Source: Oscillospiraceae bacterium (lineage in GTDB: Bacteria; Bacillota; Clostridia; Oscillospirales; Ruminococcaceae). Taken from it: a DNA stretch of 8,286 nt. The translations under genes and the position numbers were made by a program. The stretch is from NCBI GenBank assembly GCA_017544185.1, contig JAFYEQ010000330.1:1-8286 (forward strand). Direction: 5' to 3'. Of the stretch, positions 1 to 6,717 are shown one piece after another (within the stretch, counting starts at the first letter, position 1; each line of letters opens with the position of its first letter). The notes beneath the pieces were generated by a model. It did not search any database. It was not told the origin of the DNA and was given only the letters and a program-made list of their open reading frames with translations.

Positions 1-159
1 GGCATAACCTGTATCATAATAACACACAGACTGTCCGCCATACGTGACTGCGATGAGATAATCGTCATAGACAAGGGCATCATCGCGGAGCGGGGGACAC
101 ATGATGAGCTGTATGCCATGGGCGGTATATACACAGAGCTCGTGACTAACGATCAATGA
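1..159 (+). CDS. ABC transporter ATPase, C-terminal fragment (probable first NHLM-type exporter subunit)
   Basis: This reading frame is open from the first base of the window and ends in TGA, giving the last 52 residues of an ABC ATPase whose start lies outside. It contains the H-loop segment ITHRLSAIRDCDEI (switch histidine at fragment residue 9), followed by the usual tail, DKGIIAERGTHDELYAMGG. This tail is typical of exporter-type ATPases fused to a membrane domain. The next gene is a second exporter-type ABC protein 18 bp downstream on the same strand. Tandem ABC proteins of this kind are known from NHLM/NHLP bacteriocin-type clusters, where the first usually carries an N-terminal C39 peptidase that trims leader peptides. 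Whether this gene has that peptidase cannot be seen here, so its assignment to that subunit is inference; the ABC ATPase call is firm. Confidence 0.88.
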   Translation, partial: GITCIIITHRLSAIRDCDEIIVIDKGIIAERGTHDELYAMGGIYTELVTNDQ

Positions 160-164
160 ACGGG

Positions 165-172
165 GGAGGTGA
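165..172 (+). promoter_or_regulatory. Ribosome binding site fixing the exporter start at GTG 178
   Basis: The sequence GGAGGTGA is a near-perfect Shine-Dalgarno match placed 8 nt (counted from GGAGG) before GTG 178. The more upstream in-frame GTG at 169 lies inside this site and so cannot be served by it. This favours a protein beginning MGWFDEQIRQ. Confidence 0.8.
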
Positions 173-177
173 GCAGA

Positions 178-2358
178 GTGGGCTGGTTCGATGAGCAGAT
201 ACGTCAGCGCAAGGAAAATGACAGTGAGGTCTTCGATGAGTCCTTCGTGAGGCTGGCCAGCGTGGTGCTGGGCAATAAGGCGGCGATGAGGCTGGATGAT
301 GAAAGGCTCATAACCAAGGCTGCGGTGGAGGAGATACTCAAGTTCTACCATCTGAAGATCAAAGAGATCCCCGATAACCTGCTGGACATAGACGACCGCC
401 TGGAATATCTGCTCAGACCCTACGGCATAATGCGCAGGAACGTGGATCTGGAGGACGGCTGGTATCACGATGCTTTCGGTCCCATGCTGGGCACCACGTC
501 GGACAACAGGACAGTGGCGTTCATACCCGACAGGTTCCACGGGTATTACTACAAGGACTTCGACACGGGCAGGAAGGTGCGCATCACCATGCGCAATGCG
601 TCGGGCTTTAGAAGAGAGGCCATATGCTTCTATCATCCGCTGCCCATGAAGAAGCTCACTATACTAGATCTCTATAAATATATCTTCAGCTGCGTATCTG
701 TAGGCGACTATGTCAGCGTCGGCGTGTTCACGCTGATATACGTGCTGATCAGCATGATCATACCCATACTGATACGTGCTCTCACGGGACGGGTGCTGGT
801 CAGCGGCAGTATGTCGCTGCTGGCGGGGATAGCGATATTCATGGTATGTACCCAGATATCCTCGGAGCTGTTTCGGATCACGGCAAAGCTCTTGAACGGG
901 CGGCTGTCCGCCAAGGCGTCGCTGTCGGTGGAGGCGGCGGTGATGATGAGGATACTCACGCTCCCTGCGGCGTTCTTCAGGAAGTTCAGCGCGGGCGAGC
1001 TCAGCTCTCGTGCGGGCAGCGTGGACTCTCTGTGTTCCATGCTGGTGGGCAATGTGGTCATCACGTCCCTTACTTCGCTCACGTCGCTTTTGTTCCTGAC
1101 GGAGATATTCACCTACGCAAAGGTGCTGGCGATACCTGCGGTCATATTCCTGGTGGTGTCCACAGTGATGATGATACTCTCTGCGGTGCTCCATATGAGC
1201 TTGGACCGCAGGCGGATGGAGTCGGTGGCAAAGCAGAGCGGCGTTACGTACTCGATAATATCGGGCGTGCAGAAGATACGTCTTGCAGGTGCTGAGAAGC
1301 GTGTGTTCGCCAGATGGGCGGAGATATACGCGGAGAACGCCAGAGTGCGCTACGATCCGCCCCTGTTCATAAAGATCGAGTCGGTGCTGACCTCGGCGCT
1401 GGCTCTGGCAGCAAATATAGTGTTCTATTATATGGCGGTAAAAGGCGGCGTAGGCACGAACGACTATTTCGCCTTCTCCGCTGCCTACGGCAAGCTGGCG
1501 GCTGCCATGACCGCACTGACCAGTGTTGTGCTCGTGTTCGCACGTATAAAGCCCACACATGAGCTGGCGAAGCCTATACTGGACACCGAGCCCGAGATCG
1601 CGGAAGGCAAGGAGGTCGTGACCCGTCTGTCGGGCACCATAGAGCTTAACAATATATGCTTCAGGTATGGCGAGGATATGCCCTATGTCATATACAACAT
1701 GGACCTGAAGATCCGCGCAGGGGAGTATGTGGCCATAGTCGGCCGCACGGGATGCGGCAAGTCCACGCTCATGCGTATAATGATGGGACTGGAGAAGCCC
1801 GAGAAGGGCGCGATGTTCTTCGACGGGCGGGATATGAACAATCTGGACCTGCGCTCCCTCAGACGCAAGATCGGCATAGTCACCCAGAACGGCGGGCTCT
1901 TTCCCGGGGACATATACTCCAATATAACCATATCCGACCCGGACCTTACCATCAAGGATGCATGGAAGGCGGCCAAGATCGCGGGCATAGCAGAGGATAT
2001 AAAGAATATGCCCATGGGCATGCATACCATCATATCCGAAGGACAGGGGGGCATATCCGGAGGTCAGAAGCAGAGGATCATGATAGCCCGTGCCATCGCT
2101 CCGTCGCCTAAGATACTGATGTTCGATGAGGCTACCAGTGCTCTGGACAATCGTACCCAGAAGCAGGTATCCGATGCGCTGGACGCGCTCAAATGCACGA
2201 GGATAGTAGTAGCGCACAGGCTCTCCACCATAAAGAACTGTGACAGGATACTCTATCTGGAGGACGGCAGGATCGCAGAGGACGGCACATACGATGAGCT
2301 CATCGCTCTGGACGGGAAGTTCGCGGAGCTGGTGAAGAGGCAAAGGTTGGATGTTTGA
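178..2358 (+). CDS. NHLM/NHLP-type bacteriocin export ABC transporter, permease-ATPase subunit
   Basis: This is a 726-residue membrane exporter half-transporter, expected in the cytoplasmic membrane and to couple ATP hydrolysis to peptide export. Residues 1-160 form a soluble N-terminal region starting MGWFDEQIRQRK, with no visible C39 Cys/His peptidase motif. About six hydrophobic segments follow at roughly 175-199, 211-227, 290-311, 314-338, 401-421 and 431-457. The ATPase domain (from about 485) has Walker A GRTGCGKST (522-530), Q-loop Q570, signature ISGGQKQR (626-633), Walker B ILMFDE (646-651) and H-loop H680, so it should be catalytically competent. Length and layout fit the second ABC protein of NHLM-type clusters, which acts beside a peptidase-bearing partner; the truncated ABC gene just upstream fits that partner. 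The GTG start was chosen from the ribosome binding site. Substrate is not known. The subfamily call rests on recognition of the N-terminus and gene order; a generic ABC exporter is the fallback. Confidence 0.87.
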   Translation: MGWFDEQIRQRKENDSEVFDESFVRLASVVLGNKAAMRLDDERLITKAAVEEILKFYHLKIKEIPDNLLDIDDRLEYLLRPYGIMRRNVDLEDGWYHDAFGPMLGTTSDNRTVAFIPDRFHGYYYKDFDTGRKVRITMRNASGFRREAICFYHPLPMKKLTILDLYKYIFSCVSVGDYVSVGVFTLIYVLISMIIPILIRALTGRVLVSGSMSLLAGIAIFMVCTQISSELFRITAKLLNGRLSAKASLSVEAAVMMRILTLPAAFFRKFSAGELSSRAGSVDSLCSMLVGNVVITSLTSLTSLLFLTEIFTYAKVLAIPAVIFLVVSTVMMILSAVLHMSLDRRRMESVAKQSGVTYSIISGVQKIRLAGAEKRVFARWAEIYAENARVRYDPPLFIKIESVLTSALALAANIVFYYMAVKGGVGTNDYFAFSAAYGKLAAAMTALTSVVLVFARIKPTHELAKPILDTEPEIAEGKEVVTRLSGTIELNNICFRYGEDMPYVIYNMDLKIRAGEYVAIVGRTGCGKSTLMRIMMGLEKPEKGAMFFDGRDMNNLDLRSLRRKIGIVTQNGGLFPGDIYSNITISDPDLTIKDAWKAAKIAGIAEDIKNMPMGMHTIISEGQGGISGGQKQRIMIARAIAPSPKILMFDEATSALDNRTQKQVSDALDALKCTRIVVAHRLSTIKNCDRILYLEDGRIAEDGTYDELIALDGKFAELVKRQRLDV

Positions 2359-3272
2359 TGGGCAACACGTTCTATTTTGACTGGGAAGTACACTTCATGG
2401 AGTGGCTGCAGTCGCTGGACAGCCCCGCCGTCCTCCTGCTGGCAAAGGCAGTGTCGGTGATCGGCAATGAGATGATCATGATAGGTCTGGTGGGCATGAT
2501 CTACTGGTGCGTTGACAAGCATCTCGCCAAGCGGATGGCCGTGTCCATACTTCCCGCGTTCATACTCAGTGCCCTTGTGAAGGGGGCGCTGCTCAGGCGC
2601 AGACCGTATATGGATCACAGCGGCATAGCTTGTCTGCGGGCTCCCCATTCCGACGGGGAGATCATGGATCCGATGATCCAGGGCTTCTCGTTCCCCAGCA
2701 TGCACAGCACCATATCTGCGTCGGGCTTCGGCACGGCGGCGTATGCAGTGCGAAAGAGACCGATAGTGATAATGGCGGTGGTGATGCCGTTCCTGATCGG
2801 ATGCTCACGCTTCTATCTGGGGGTGCATTATCCCACGGACGTACTGTCGGGCTGGATGCTGGGTGCTGTATCCATATTCCTGCTGCAGGCGCTGTATGAC
2901 AGGCTGGACAAGAAGCTGCCCATATACGCGGGCATCATGCTGATGGCTCTGCCGGGGATACTGTACTGCCGCGATGCGGAGTACTTCTCATGTCTGGGCT
3001 CTACGGCGGGCTTTATGGCGGCGTTCCTGTTCGAGGAGAAGTATGTGAAATTCGAGAGCACCCGTGTACCGCATAAGTTCGTGCTCAGGACTGTCTTCGG
3101 ACTGGGGCTGTTCGTGCTCGTAGGTCAGGCGATGAAGCTGCCGTTCAGCGAGGAACTGCTGTCGTCGCATACCGCTGCCGCCTATGCCATAAGGACGGTA
3201 CGCTACGCGGTATCGGTGTTCGTATCCGTGGGGGTATACCCTATGGCGTTCGATAAGACGAAGATAATATGA
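2358..3272 (+). CDS. PAP2-family membrane phosphatase, translationally coupled to the exporter
   Basis: This is a 304-residue polytopic membrane protein with all three PAP2 acid phosphatase signatures: K-x6-RP at K75-R82-P83, PSMHS at 113-117 (catalytic-site histidine H116) and SR-x5-H-x3-D at S150-R151, H157 and D161. Enzymes of this family remove phosphate from lipid phosphates or lipid pyrophosphates at the outer membrane face. Typical substrates are undecaprenyl pyrophosphate or phosphatidate; which one applies here cannot be read from sequence. The C-terminal third (about 185-304) adds further hydrophobic segments beyond the minimal PAP2 core. ATG 2358 shares its A with the TGA of the exporter gene, with AAAGG at 2343-2346 region upstream, so translation is probably coupled. 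A TTG at 2355 is a poorer alternative start. The coupling suggests that lipid-phosphate turnover is needed in step with export, perhaps for envelope maintenance or self-protection; that role is inference. Confidence 0.92.
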   Translation: MGNTFYFDWEVHFMEWLQSLDSPAVLLLAKAVSVIGNEMIMIGLVGMIYWCVDKHLAKRMAVSILPAFILSALVKGALLRRRPYMDHSGIACLRAPHSDGEIMDPMIQGFSFPSMHSTISASGFGTAAYAVRKRPIVIMAVVMPFLIGCSRFYLGVHYPTDVLSGWMLGAVSIFLLQALYDRLDKKLPIYAGIMLMALPGILYCRDAEYFSCLGSTAGFMAAFLFEEKYVKFESTRVPHKFVLRTVFGLGLFVLVGQAMKLPFSEELLSSHTAAAYAIRTVRYAVSVFVSVGVYPMAFDKTKII

Positions 3273-3286
3273 GGATGTGGGGGAGC

Positions 3287-3327
3287 TTGCTCTTTTACAT
3301 ATATTTATGATAATACTATAAGAGGAG
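3287..3327 (+). promoter_or_regulatory. AT-rich leader with possible promoter and ribosome binding site for the beta-helix gene
   Basis: The 63-bp gap before the secreted-protein gene is AT-rich. It holds a good ribosome binding site AGAGGAG (3321-3327), 8 nt before ATG 3336. A weak promoter can be drawn as TTGCTC (3287-3292), 16 nt spacer, GATAAT (3309-3314). A better-looking pair, TTTACA (3294-3299), 17 nt, TATAAG (3317-3322), would start transcription downstream of the ribosome binding site and so is unlikely to serve this gene. The ribosome binding site is solid; the promoter is tentative, and read-through from the exporter operon is equally possible. Confidence 0.35.
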
Positions 3328-3335
3328 ATGATCTT

Positions 3336-6167
3336 ATGACAAGAAGGAAACTATTACTGACGCCTGCTTTGATAGTGGCACAGATACTGATGCTGTTCAT
3401 GGTATCGGCATCTGTCAGCGCGGCGACGAGCGTTAGTAGCTGGAAAGAGCTTACTGATGCGCTTTTAAATGACGGAGAGATCATTCTGGGAAGTGATATA
3501 ACACTAGGAAGTAATGCTGGCTGGGGCGATCTTAAGGTACCGGCAGGCAAGTATGTTACTCTTGATCTGAACGGCAAGACGATCAAAGCAAATAATGGCG
3601 GTCAATCTATAAAACAGGTAGCCATCACTGTTAAAGGAACATTGACTATTACCGGGTCCGGAAAGATCACAGGCTCAAGTGGTAACCTTGTAACAGTTGA
3701 TAATAAGGGCATGCTTATCATTCCAGGCGGCACTCTGGACGGAACTAAAACGACCAATATGACTGATAAAACTGCTAACGGAGTTTATGTTAACAACGGT
3801 GGTACATGTACAGTGATCGGTGGTACTATCGCTAATAATAAAAACGGTGTGAATCTCGCAGGCGGCACTTTCTACATGACTGGCGGAACACTTGAGAACA
3901 ATATGGTCTCCTATTCCAGCGGCAGCGGTATCAGTATCAACGGCGTCGGTGAGGCTGAAATAAGTGGCGGTACTATTACCGGAAGTGCTTTTGGTGTAAG
4001 CGTCCCGAACGGTACATTCAAGATGTCCGGTGGGTCTGTTATCACCAATTGCGGCTCCGCTGGTGTCAATGTGACCGGTGGTACTGCTAAGATCGAAGGC
4101 GGTACTATAACGGCTAACCCCAACGGCAAGGGCATACAGGTGACGAACAATGGCTCTGTAGACGTGAGCGGCGGTGTTATCACAGGCAATCGTGATGGCA
4201 TCTATGTAGGATATAACGATCAGAAGGCAGCAGGCAGATGCACTATGTCCGGCGGTACAGTGCAGGGCAACGGCAACGGTGTGTGGATCGCCAAGGGTAC
4301 TTTCTCTATGACAGGCGGTACTCTGGAGGACAACAAGGTCTCCGAGGACAGCGGCAACGGTATCTATGTCAATGAGAACGGTACCGCTTCTATGAGCGGC
4401 GGTACTATCAGCGGCAGCGTCTATGGCGTGACTGTCAACAACGGCGGAGATCTCACCATGACCGACGGTGATATCACAGACTTCACTATATATGGCATCA
4501 ATATCGCAAACGGTAAAGTCGCTGTTTCCGGCGGAACGATCAGCGGCACAGGTACCGCTGTCAATGTATGTCCGGACCAAGCCAATAGGTTCGAGCTGTC
4601 GGGAGCGCCTGTGATAAGCGGGACAAATCACGATGTGTTCCTTAACAGCAACAAGTACATCACGATCACGGGTGAGATGTCAAACGAGCAGCCCATCGGT
4701 GTGGCAGGGGTAGTTCCCGGCACGATCACGAACAGCCAAAACACGAACTACAACGATCCTTTCAAATTCAAGAGCACGAATGCAGAATACGCCATAGGCA
4801 AAAATGCGGTGGACGGTCAGCTGTTCCTCGGGATAGCGCCTGCCGAGCCTGACATCACTGAGCAGCCTCGAGATCTCATACTGAACGAGGGCTATACAGA
4901 TGGCAGCATCAGCGTGACGGTGGCTGAAGCGGCAGAGGGCAATACCATAACATATCAATGGTATTCCAACACGGTGAACAGCCATTCACAACGCCCCATA
5001 GCTATTTCTGACGCAACGGATGCGACCTATAATATCCCTACAGGCAGGACGGCAGGGTCAACGGTATATTATTTTTGCGGGGTCACCTCAAAAAGAGATG
5101 ACAACTCATTGGAGACGACTGTTTTCTCTGATATCTCAGAAGTCACTGTCGTGGGGTATACAAGACATGAGGCAGTTCCTCCCACATATTATAAGGATGG
5201 CAGTATCGAGTATTATGAGGATAGTGAGGGCAACAAGTACACCTTCGACGGCAGCGTCTATACGCCTGTTGAAGACGTGACCGTACCCAAGCTGACGATA
5301 TATGTCAATGTAGACACCGATGAAGTTAGCAGCAGCAGTGTCACAGCGAACATATGCATACCTCTCCCCGATAGCGATCCGAGCGGCTACAGCTTCACAT
5401 TCGGCGGTGTCACGAAGGCTGCGTCCGAGTGCGCTACCATAGAGATCGGTGGCACTACGTACTACAAGATGAAGGTGGTCTCCAACGCAAAGGAGATGAG
5501 CGCTGAACGTGCCTACGCCGTATACAATGGCGAGGATAAGCTGGCGGAGGGCATGACATCTGTACGTGAGTATGCGATGACCGTCATAAACGGGGAATAT
5601 GATACGAAGGCACAGGATGCCTGCCGTGCGATGCTCTCCTACGGTGCTGCTGCACAGACATTCTTCGGGTATGATACAGATCATCTTGCCGATGCAGGGC
5701 TCGAAACAGGCACAGGCCTTGACTATTCGCAGGCAGATATACCAGCGCTCACGTTCGCGAAAGAACAGCTCAACGCAAAGCTCGCTGCTGAGAACGCTCC
5801 TATACGCTACTCCGGCATGACCCTTATACTCAAGGATGATACGTATATCTCTCTGGCGTTCAAGCTGAACAAGGGCTGCACACAGGAACAGGCAGCTGCG
5901 TACCTCAAAGAGAACTTCCGGCTGGACGGCGAGGGTATACCCGATGAGGATATCGCTCCCAACAGCAATACGAAGTTCATCACCGTTAAAACGAAGGGCT
6001 TGACGATAGGCAGTCTGATGGATGATATCGACCTCACGTTCGCAGGTGAGACATATGAGGTCAACGTAGGACAGTATATGTACTGGGCAGTGAAATCGAG
6101 CGGTGATACGGCTCTTGGGAACGTATGCAAGGCACTGTACAACTACTGGTCATACATAAACAAGTAA
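3336..6167 (+). CDS. Secreted mosaic surface protein: beta-helix, Ig-like domain, C-terminal module
   Basis: This 943-residue protein starts with a Sec signal peptide (RRK, hydrophobic 6-23, likely cleavage after VSA29 or SAA30). Residues about 35-440 are a right-handed parallel beta-helix. Short glycine-rich turns repeat motifs such as SGGTI, TGGTL and IGGTI every 20-25 residues, with Asn runs at corners. Residues about 506-606 look like a bacterial Ig-like domain (ITEQPRD, YQWYSN with W542, YYFCGV with C581, SEVTVV). Residues 609-652 resemble the H-x-A-x-x-PT-x-x-x-DG-x-IEYY linker module common in Firmicute surface proteins, but without its cysteines. Residues about 655-943 form a module with AMLSYGAAAQTFFGYDTDHL, seen in other clostridial secreted proteins and of unknown function. 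No LPxTG, dockerin, SLH or transmembrane anchor is visible, nor a catalytic motif of a known beta-helix lyase. Binding, adhesion or glycan contact is plausible but unproven. Confidence 0.85.
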   Translation: MTRRKLLLTPALIVAQILMLFMVSASVSAATSVSSWKELTDALLNDGEIILGSDITLGSNAGWGDLKVPAGKYVTLDLNGKTIKANNGGQSIKQVAITVKGTLTITGSGKITGSSGNLVTVDNKGMLIIPGGTLDGTKTTNMTDKTANGVYVNNGGTCTVIGGTIANNKNGVNLAGGTFYMTGGTLENNMVSYSSGSGISINGVGEAEISGGTITGSAFGVSVPNGTFKMSGGSVITNCGSAGVNVTGGTAKIEGGTITANPNGKGIQVTNNGSVDVSGGVITGNRDGIYVGYNDQKAAGRCTMSGGTVQGNGNGVWIAKGTFSMTGGTLEDNKVSEDSGNGIYVNENGTASMSGGTISGSVYGVTVNNGGDLTMTDGDITDFTIYGINIANGKVAVSGGTISGTGTAVNVCPDQANRFELSGAPVISGTNHDVFLNSNKYITITGEMSNEQPIGVAGVVPGTITNSQNTNYNDPFKFKSTNAEYAIGKNAVDGQLFLGIAPAEPDITEQPRDLILNEGYTDGSISVTVAEAAEGNTITYQWYSNTVNSHSQRPIAISDATDATYNIPTGRTAGSTVYYFCGVTSKRDDNSLETTVFSDISEVTVVGYTRHEAVPPTYYKDGSIEYYEDSEGNKYTFDGSVYTPVEDVTVPKLTIYVNVDTDEVSSSSVTANICIPLPDSDPSGYSFTFGGVTKAASECATIEIGGTTYYKMKVVSNAKEMSAERAYAVYNGEDKLAEGMTSVREYAMTVINGEYDTKAQDACRAMLSYGAAAQTFFGYDTDHLADAGLETGTGLDYSQADIPALTFAKEQLNAKLAAENAPIRYSGMTLILKDDTYISLAFKLNKGCTQEQAAAYLKENFRLDGEGIPDEDIAPNSNTKFITVKTKGLTIGSLMDDIDLTFAGETYEVNVGQYMYWAVKSSGDTALGNVCKALYNYWSYINK
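3846..4013 (+). repeat. Beta-helix internal duplication, copy A
   Basis: Codons 171-226 of the secreted protein (GVNLAGGTFYMTGGTLENN onward) align without gaps to codons 315-370. The pairing includes TFxMTGGTLE-N--VS--SG-GI and SGGTI-GS--GV-V. The constant offset is 144 codons (432 bp). Similarity is visible in protein and partly in DNA. It marks a past duplication of several beta-helix turns. Confidence 0.75.
4278..4445 (+). repeat. Beta-helix internal duplication, copy B
   Basis: Codons 315-370 (GVWIAKGTFSMTGGTLEDN onward) are the second copy of the block described at 3846-4013. The alignment runs ungapped for 56 residues, then slips by one residue at NGGDLTM versus NGTFKM. DNA identity is moderate rather than perfect, so the duplication is not recent. 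Confidence 0.75.
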
Positions 6168-6169
6168 CA

Positions 6170-6176
6170 GGGGGAG
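6170..6176 (+). promoter_or_regulatory. Ribosome binding site of the 38-codon peptide gene
   Basis: GGGGGAG lies 7 nt before ATG 6184, inside the 16-bp gap after the secreted-protein stop codon. A well-spaced site in such a short gap is the main DNA-level support that the small reading frame is translated. Confidence 0.7.
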
Positions 6177-6183
6177 AACAGAT

Positions 6184-6300
6184 ATGGAAAAGGAGTATGT
6201 GTCTCCCGAGCTGGAGATAATAGTATTCGGGACGGCGGATGTCATGGATGAGTCAAACCCGCTGAACGATCCGGAAGATGATCAGCTGCCCTACAACTGA
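6184..6300 (+). CDS. Short acidic peptide with YxxPxL leader-like start (candidate export substrate)
   Basis: This 38-residue reading frame begins MEKEYVSPELEIIVFGTADV and ends QLPYN. It follows the secreted-protein gene by 16 bp, has a well-placed ribosome binding site, and its stop lies 9 bp before a strong terminator, so it is very likely the last gene of the same transcript. The first half has the pattern Y5-x-x-P8-x-L10 then a hydrophobic stretch IIVF and G16; the second half is acidic and rich in Asp, Glu, Asn and Pro, with no Cys. Similar small peptides with a Y-x-x-P-x-LE-I-I-x-F start are familiar from Oscillospiraceae genomes but have no agreed function. Y-x-x-P-x-L also resembles leader motifs bound by RiPP recognition elements, for example in lasso peptides. 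With one Ser and no Cys after the leader-like part, a lanthipeptide is unlikely. A structural or regulatory microprotein is the alternative. Confidence 0.7.
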   Translation: MEKEYVSPELEIIVFGTADVMDESNPLNDPEDDQLPYN

Positions 6301-6309
6301 TGATGATAA

Positions 6310-6345
6310 GGGTCTGCTGCGATAGCGCGGCAGACCCTTTGCTTT
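6310..6345 (+). terminator. Intrinsic terminator ending the left block
   Basis: A 12-bp stem pairs 6310-6321 (GGGTCTGCTGCG) with 6326-6337 (CGCGGCAGACCC) through a 4-nt ATAG loop, with one G-U wobble. It is followed by TTTGCTTT (6338-6345), a U-tract interrupted once or twice. On the opposite strand the stem is followed by CTTATC, a poor U-tract, so termination of the convergent operon here is less certain. Confidence 0.88.
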
Positions 6346-6366
6346 ACATAGTATGATGCATCAACG

Positions 6367-6705
6367 TCAGAAGTTCATGCCGTTCCAGCCCCACTCGTCC
6401 GTTTCGGCATATCGGACGTAGACGCGGGAGGCGGGTATGGACATCCCCTCGGCGATGGCGCATATCCTCTTTGTGAGCTCGGTATATGCATTATGGTCGG
6501 CGTGGCCGAATACAGTGACCTCTACCATAGCGGCAGGGGCGGGGTCTCCCTTGAAGTACAGCGAGCACCCGTCGGAGATCCTGACCATGAGCCAGCCTTC
6601 GCTCTTACCGGGTATGGCGGTGATGGCCTGTCCGAGAGCGGCCTTAAGGTCGTTCTTCTCTGCATCGGATACGGCGGTATTGGTCATGAAGTGGATGAAA
6701 GGCAT
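6367..6705 (-). CDS. MIF-family tautomerase homologue
   Basis: This 112-residue protein matches the macrophage migration inhibitory factor (MIF) / phenylpyruvate tautomerase family from end to end; family members are about 115 residues. It keeps the essential proline after the initiator Met (MPFIHFMTN), which acts as catalytic base once Met is removed. It also keeps a lysine at residue 34 in IPGKSEGWL, aligning with the active-site Lys of MIF, and the C-terminal pattern VYVRYAETDEWGWNGMNF matching VYINYYD..VGWNNSTF. The CxxC of mammalian MIF is replaced by PAPAAM, so the thiol-oxidoreductase activity described for it is not expected. No signal peptide is present. Translation starts from AAAGGAGG (6712-6719), which overlaps the TAA of the upstream lipoprotein gene, so it is the last gene of a three-gene operon. 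Substrate is unknown; keto-enol tautomerisation is the likely chemistry. Confidence 0.88.
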   Translation of the reverse strand: MPFIHFMTNTAVSDAEKNDLKAALGQAITAIPGKSEGWLMVRISDGCSLYFKGDPAPAAMVEVTVFGHADHNAYTELTKRICAIAEGMSIPASRVYVRYAETDEWGWNGMNF

Positions 6706-6717
6706 AATGGTCCTCCT

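Noticed and set aside
846..1295. A 149-codon + strand frame inside the exporter gene.
   Set aside because: Out-of-frame shadow of the membrane domain, with His/Gly-rich composition and no ribosome binding site.
664..2343. A 559-codon open frame antisense to the exporter gene.
   Set aside because: It is rich in His, Arg, Tyr and Gln with no domain logic, and lies opposite a gene with complete ABC motifs. Long antisense frames are expected with this codon usage.
3284..3297. Possible terminator GAGC-TT-GCTC followed by TTTT after the PAP2 gene.
   Set aside because: The stem has only four pairs and a two-base loop, too weak and too tight for a functional hairpin; read-through into the next gene is more likely.
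3294..3322. Good-looking promoter TTTACA-17-TATAAG before the beta-helix gene.
   Set aside because: Transcription would begin near 3329, after the AGAGGAG ribosome binding site, so it could not give a normally translated message from ATG 3336.
3846..4445. Repeats considered as a CRISPR array or transposon ends.
   Set aside because: They are in-frame coding repeats of beta-helix turns with imperfect DNA identity and no spacer structure or terminal inverted repeats.
3675..4631. A 318-codon open frame antisense to the beta-helix repeats.
   Set aside because: Its repetitive Asp/Ala/Ser/His composition mirrors the repeats on the other strand; no start signal or family features support it.
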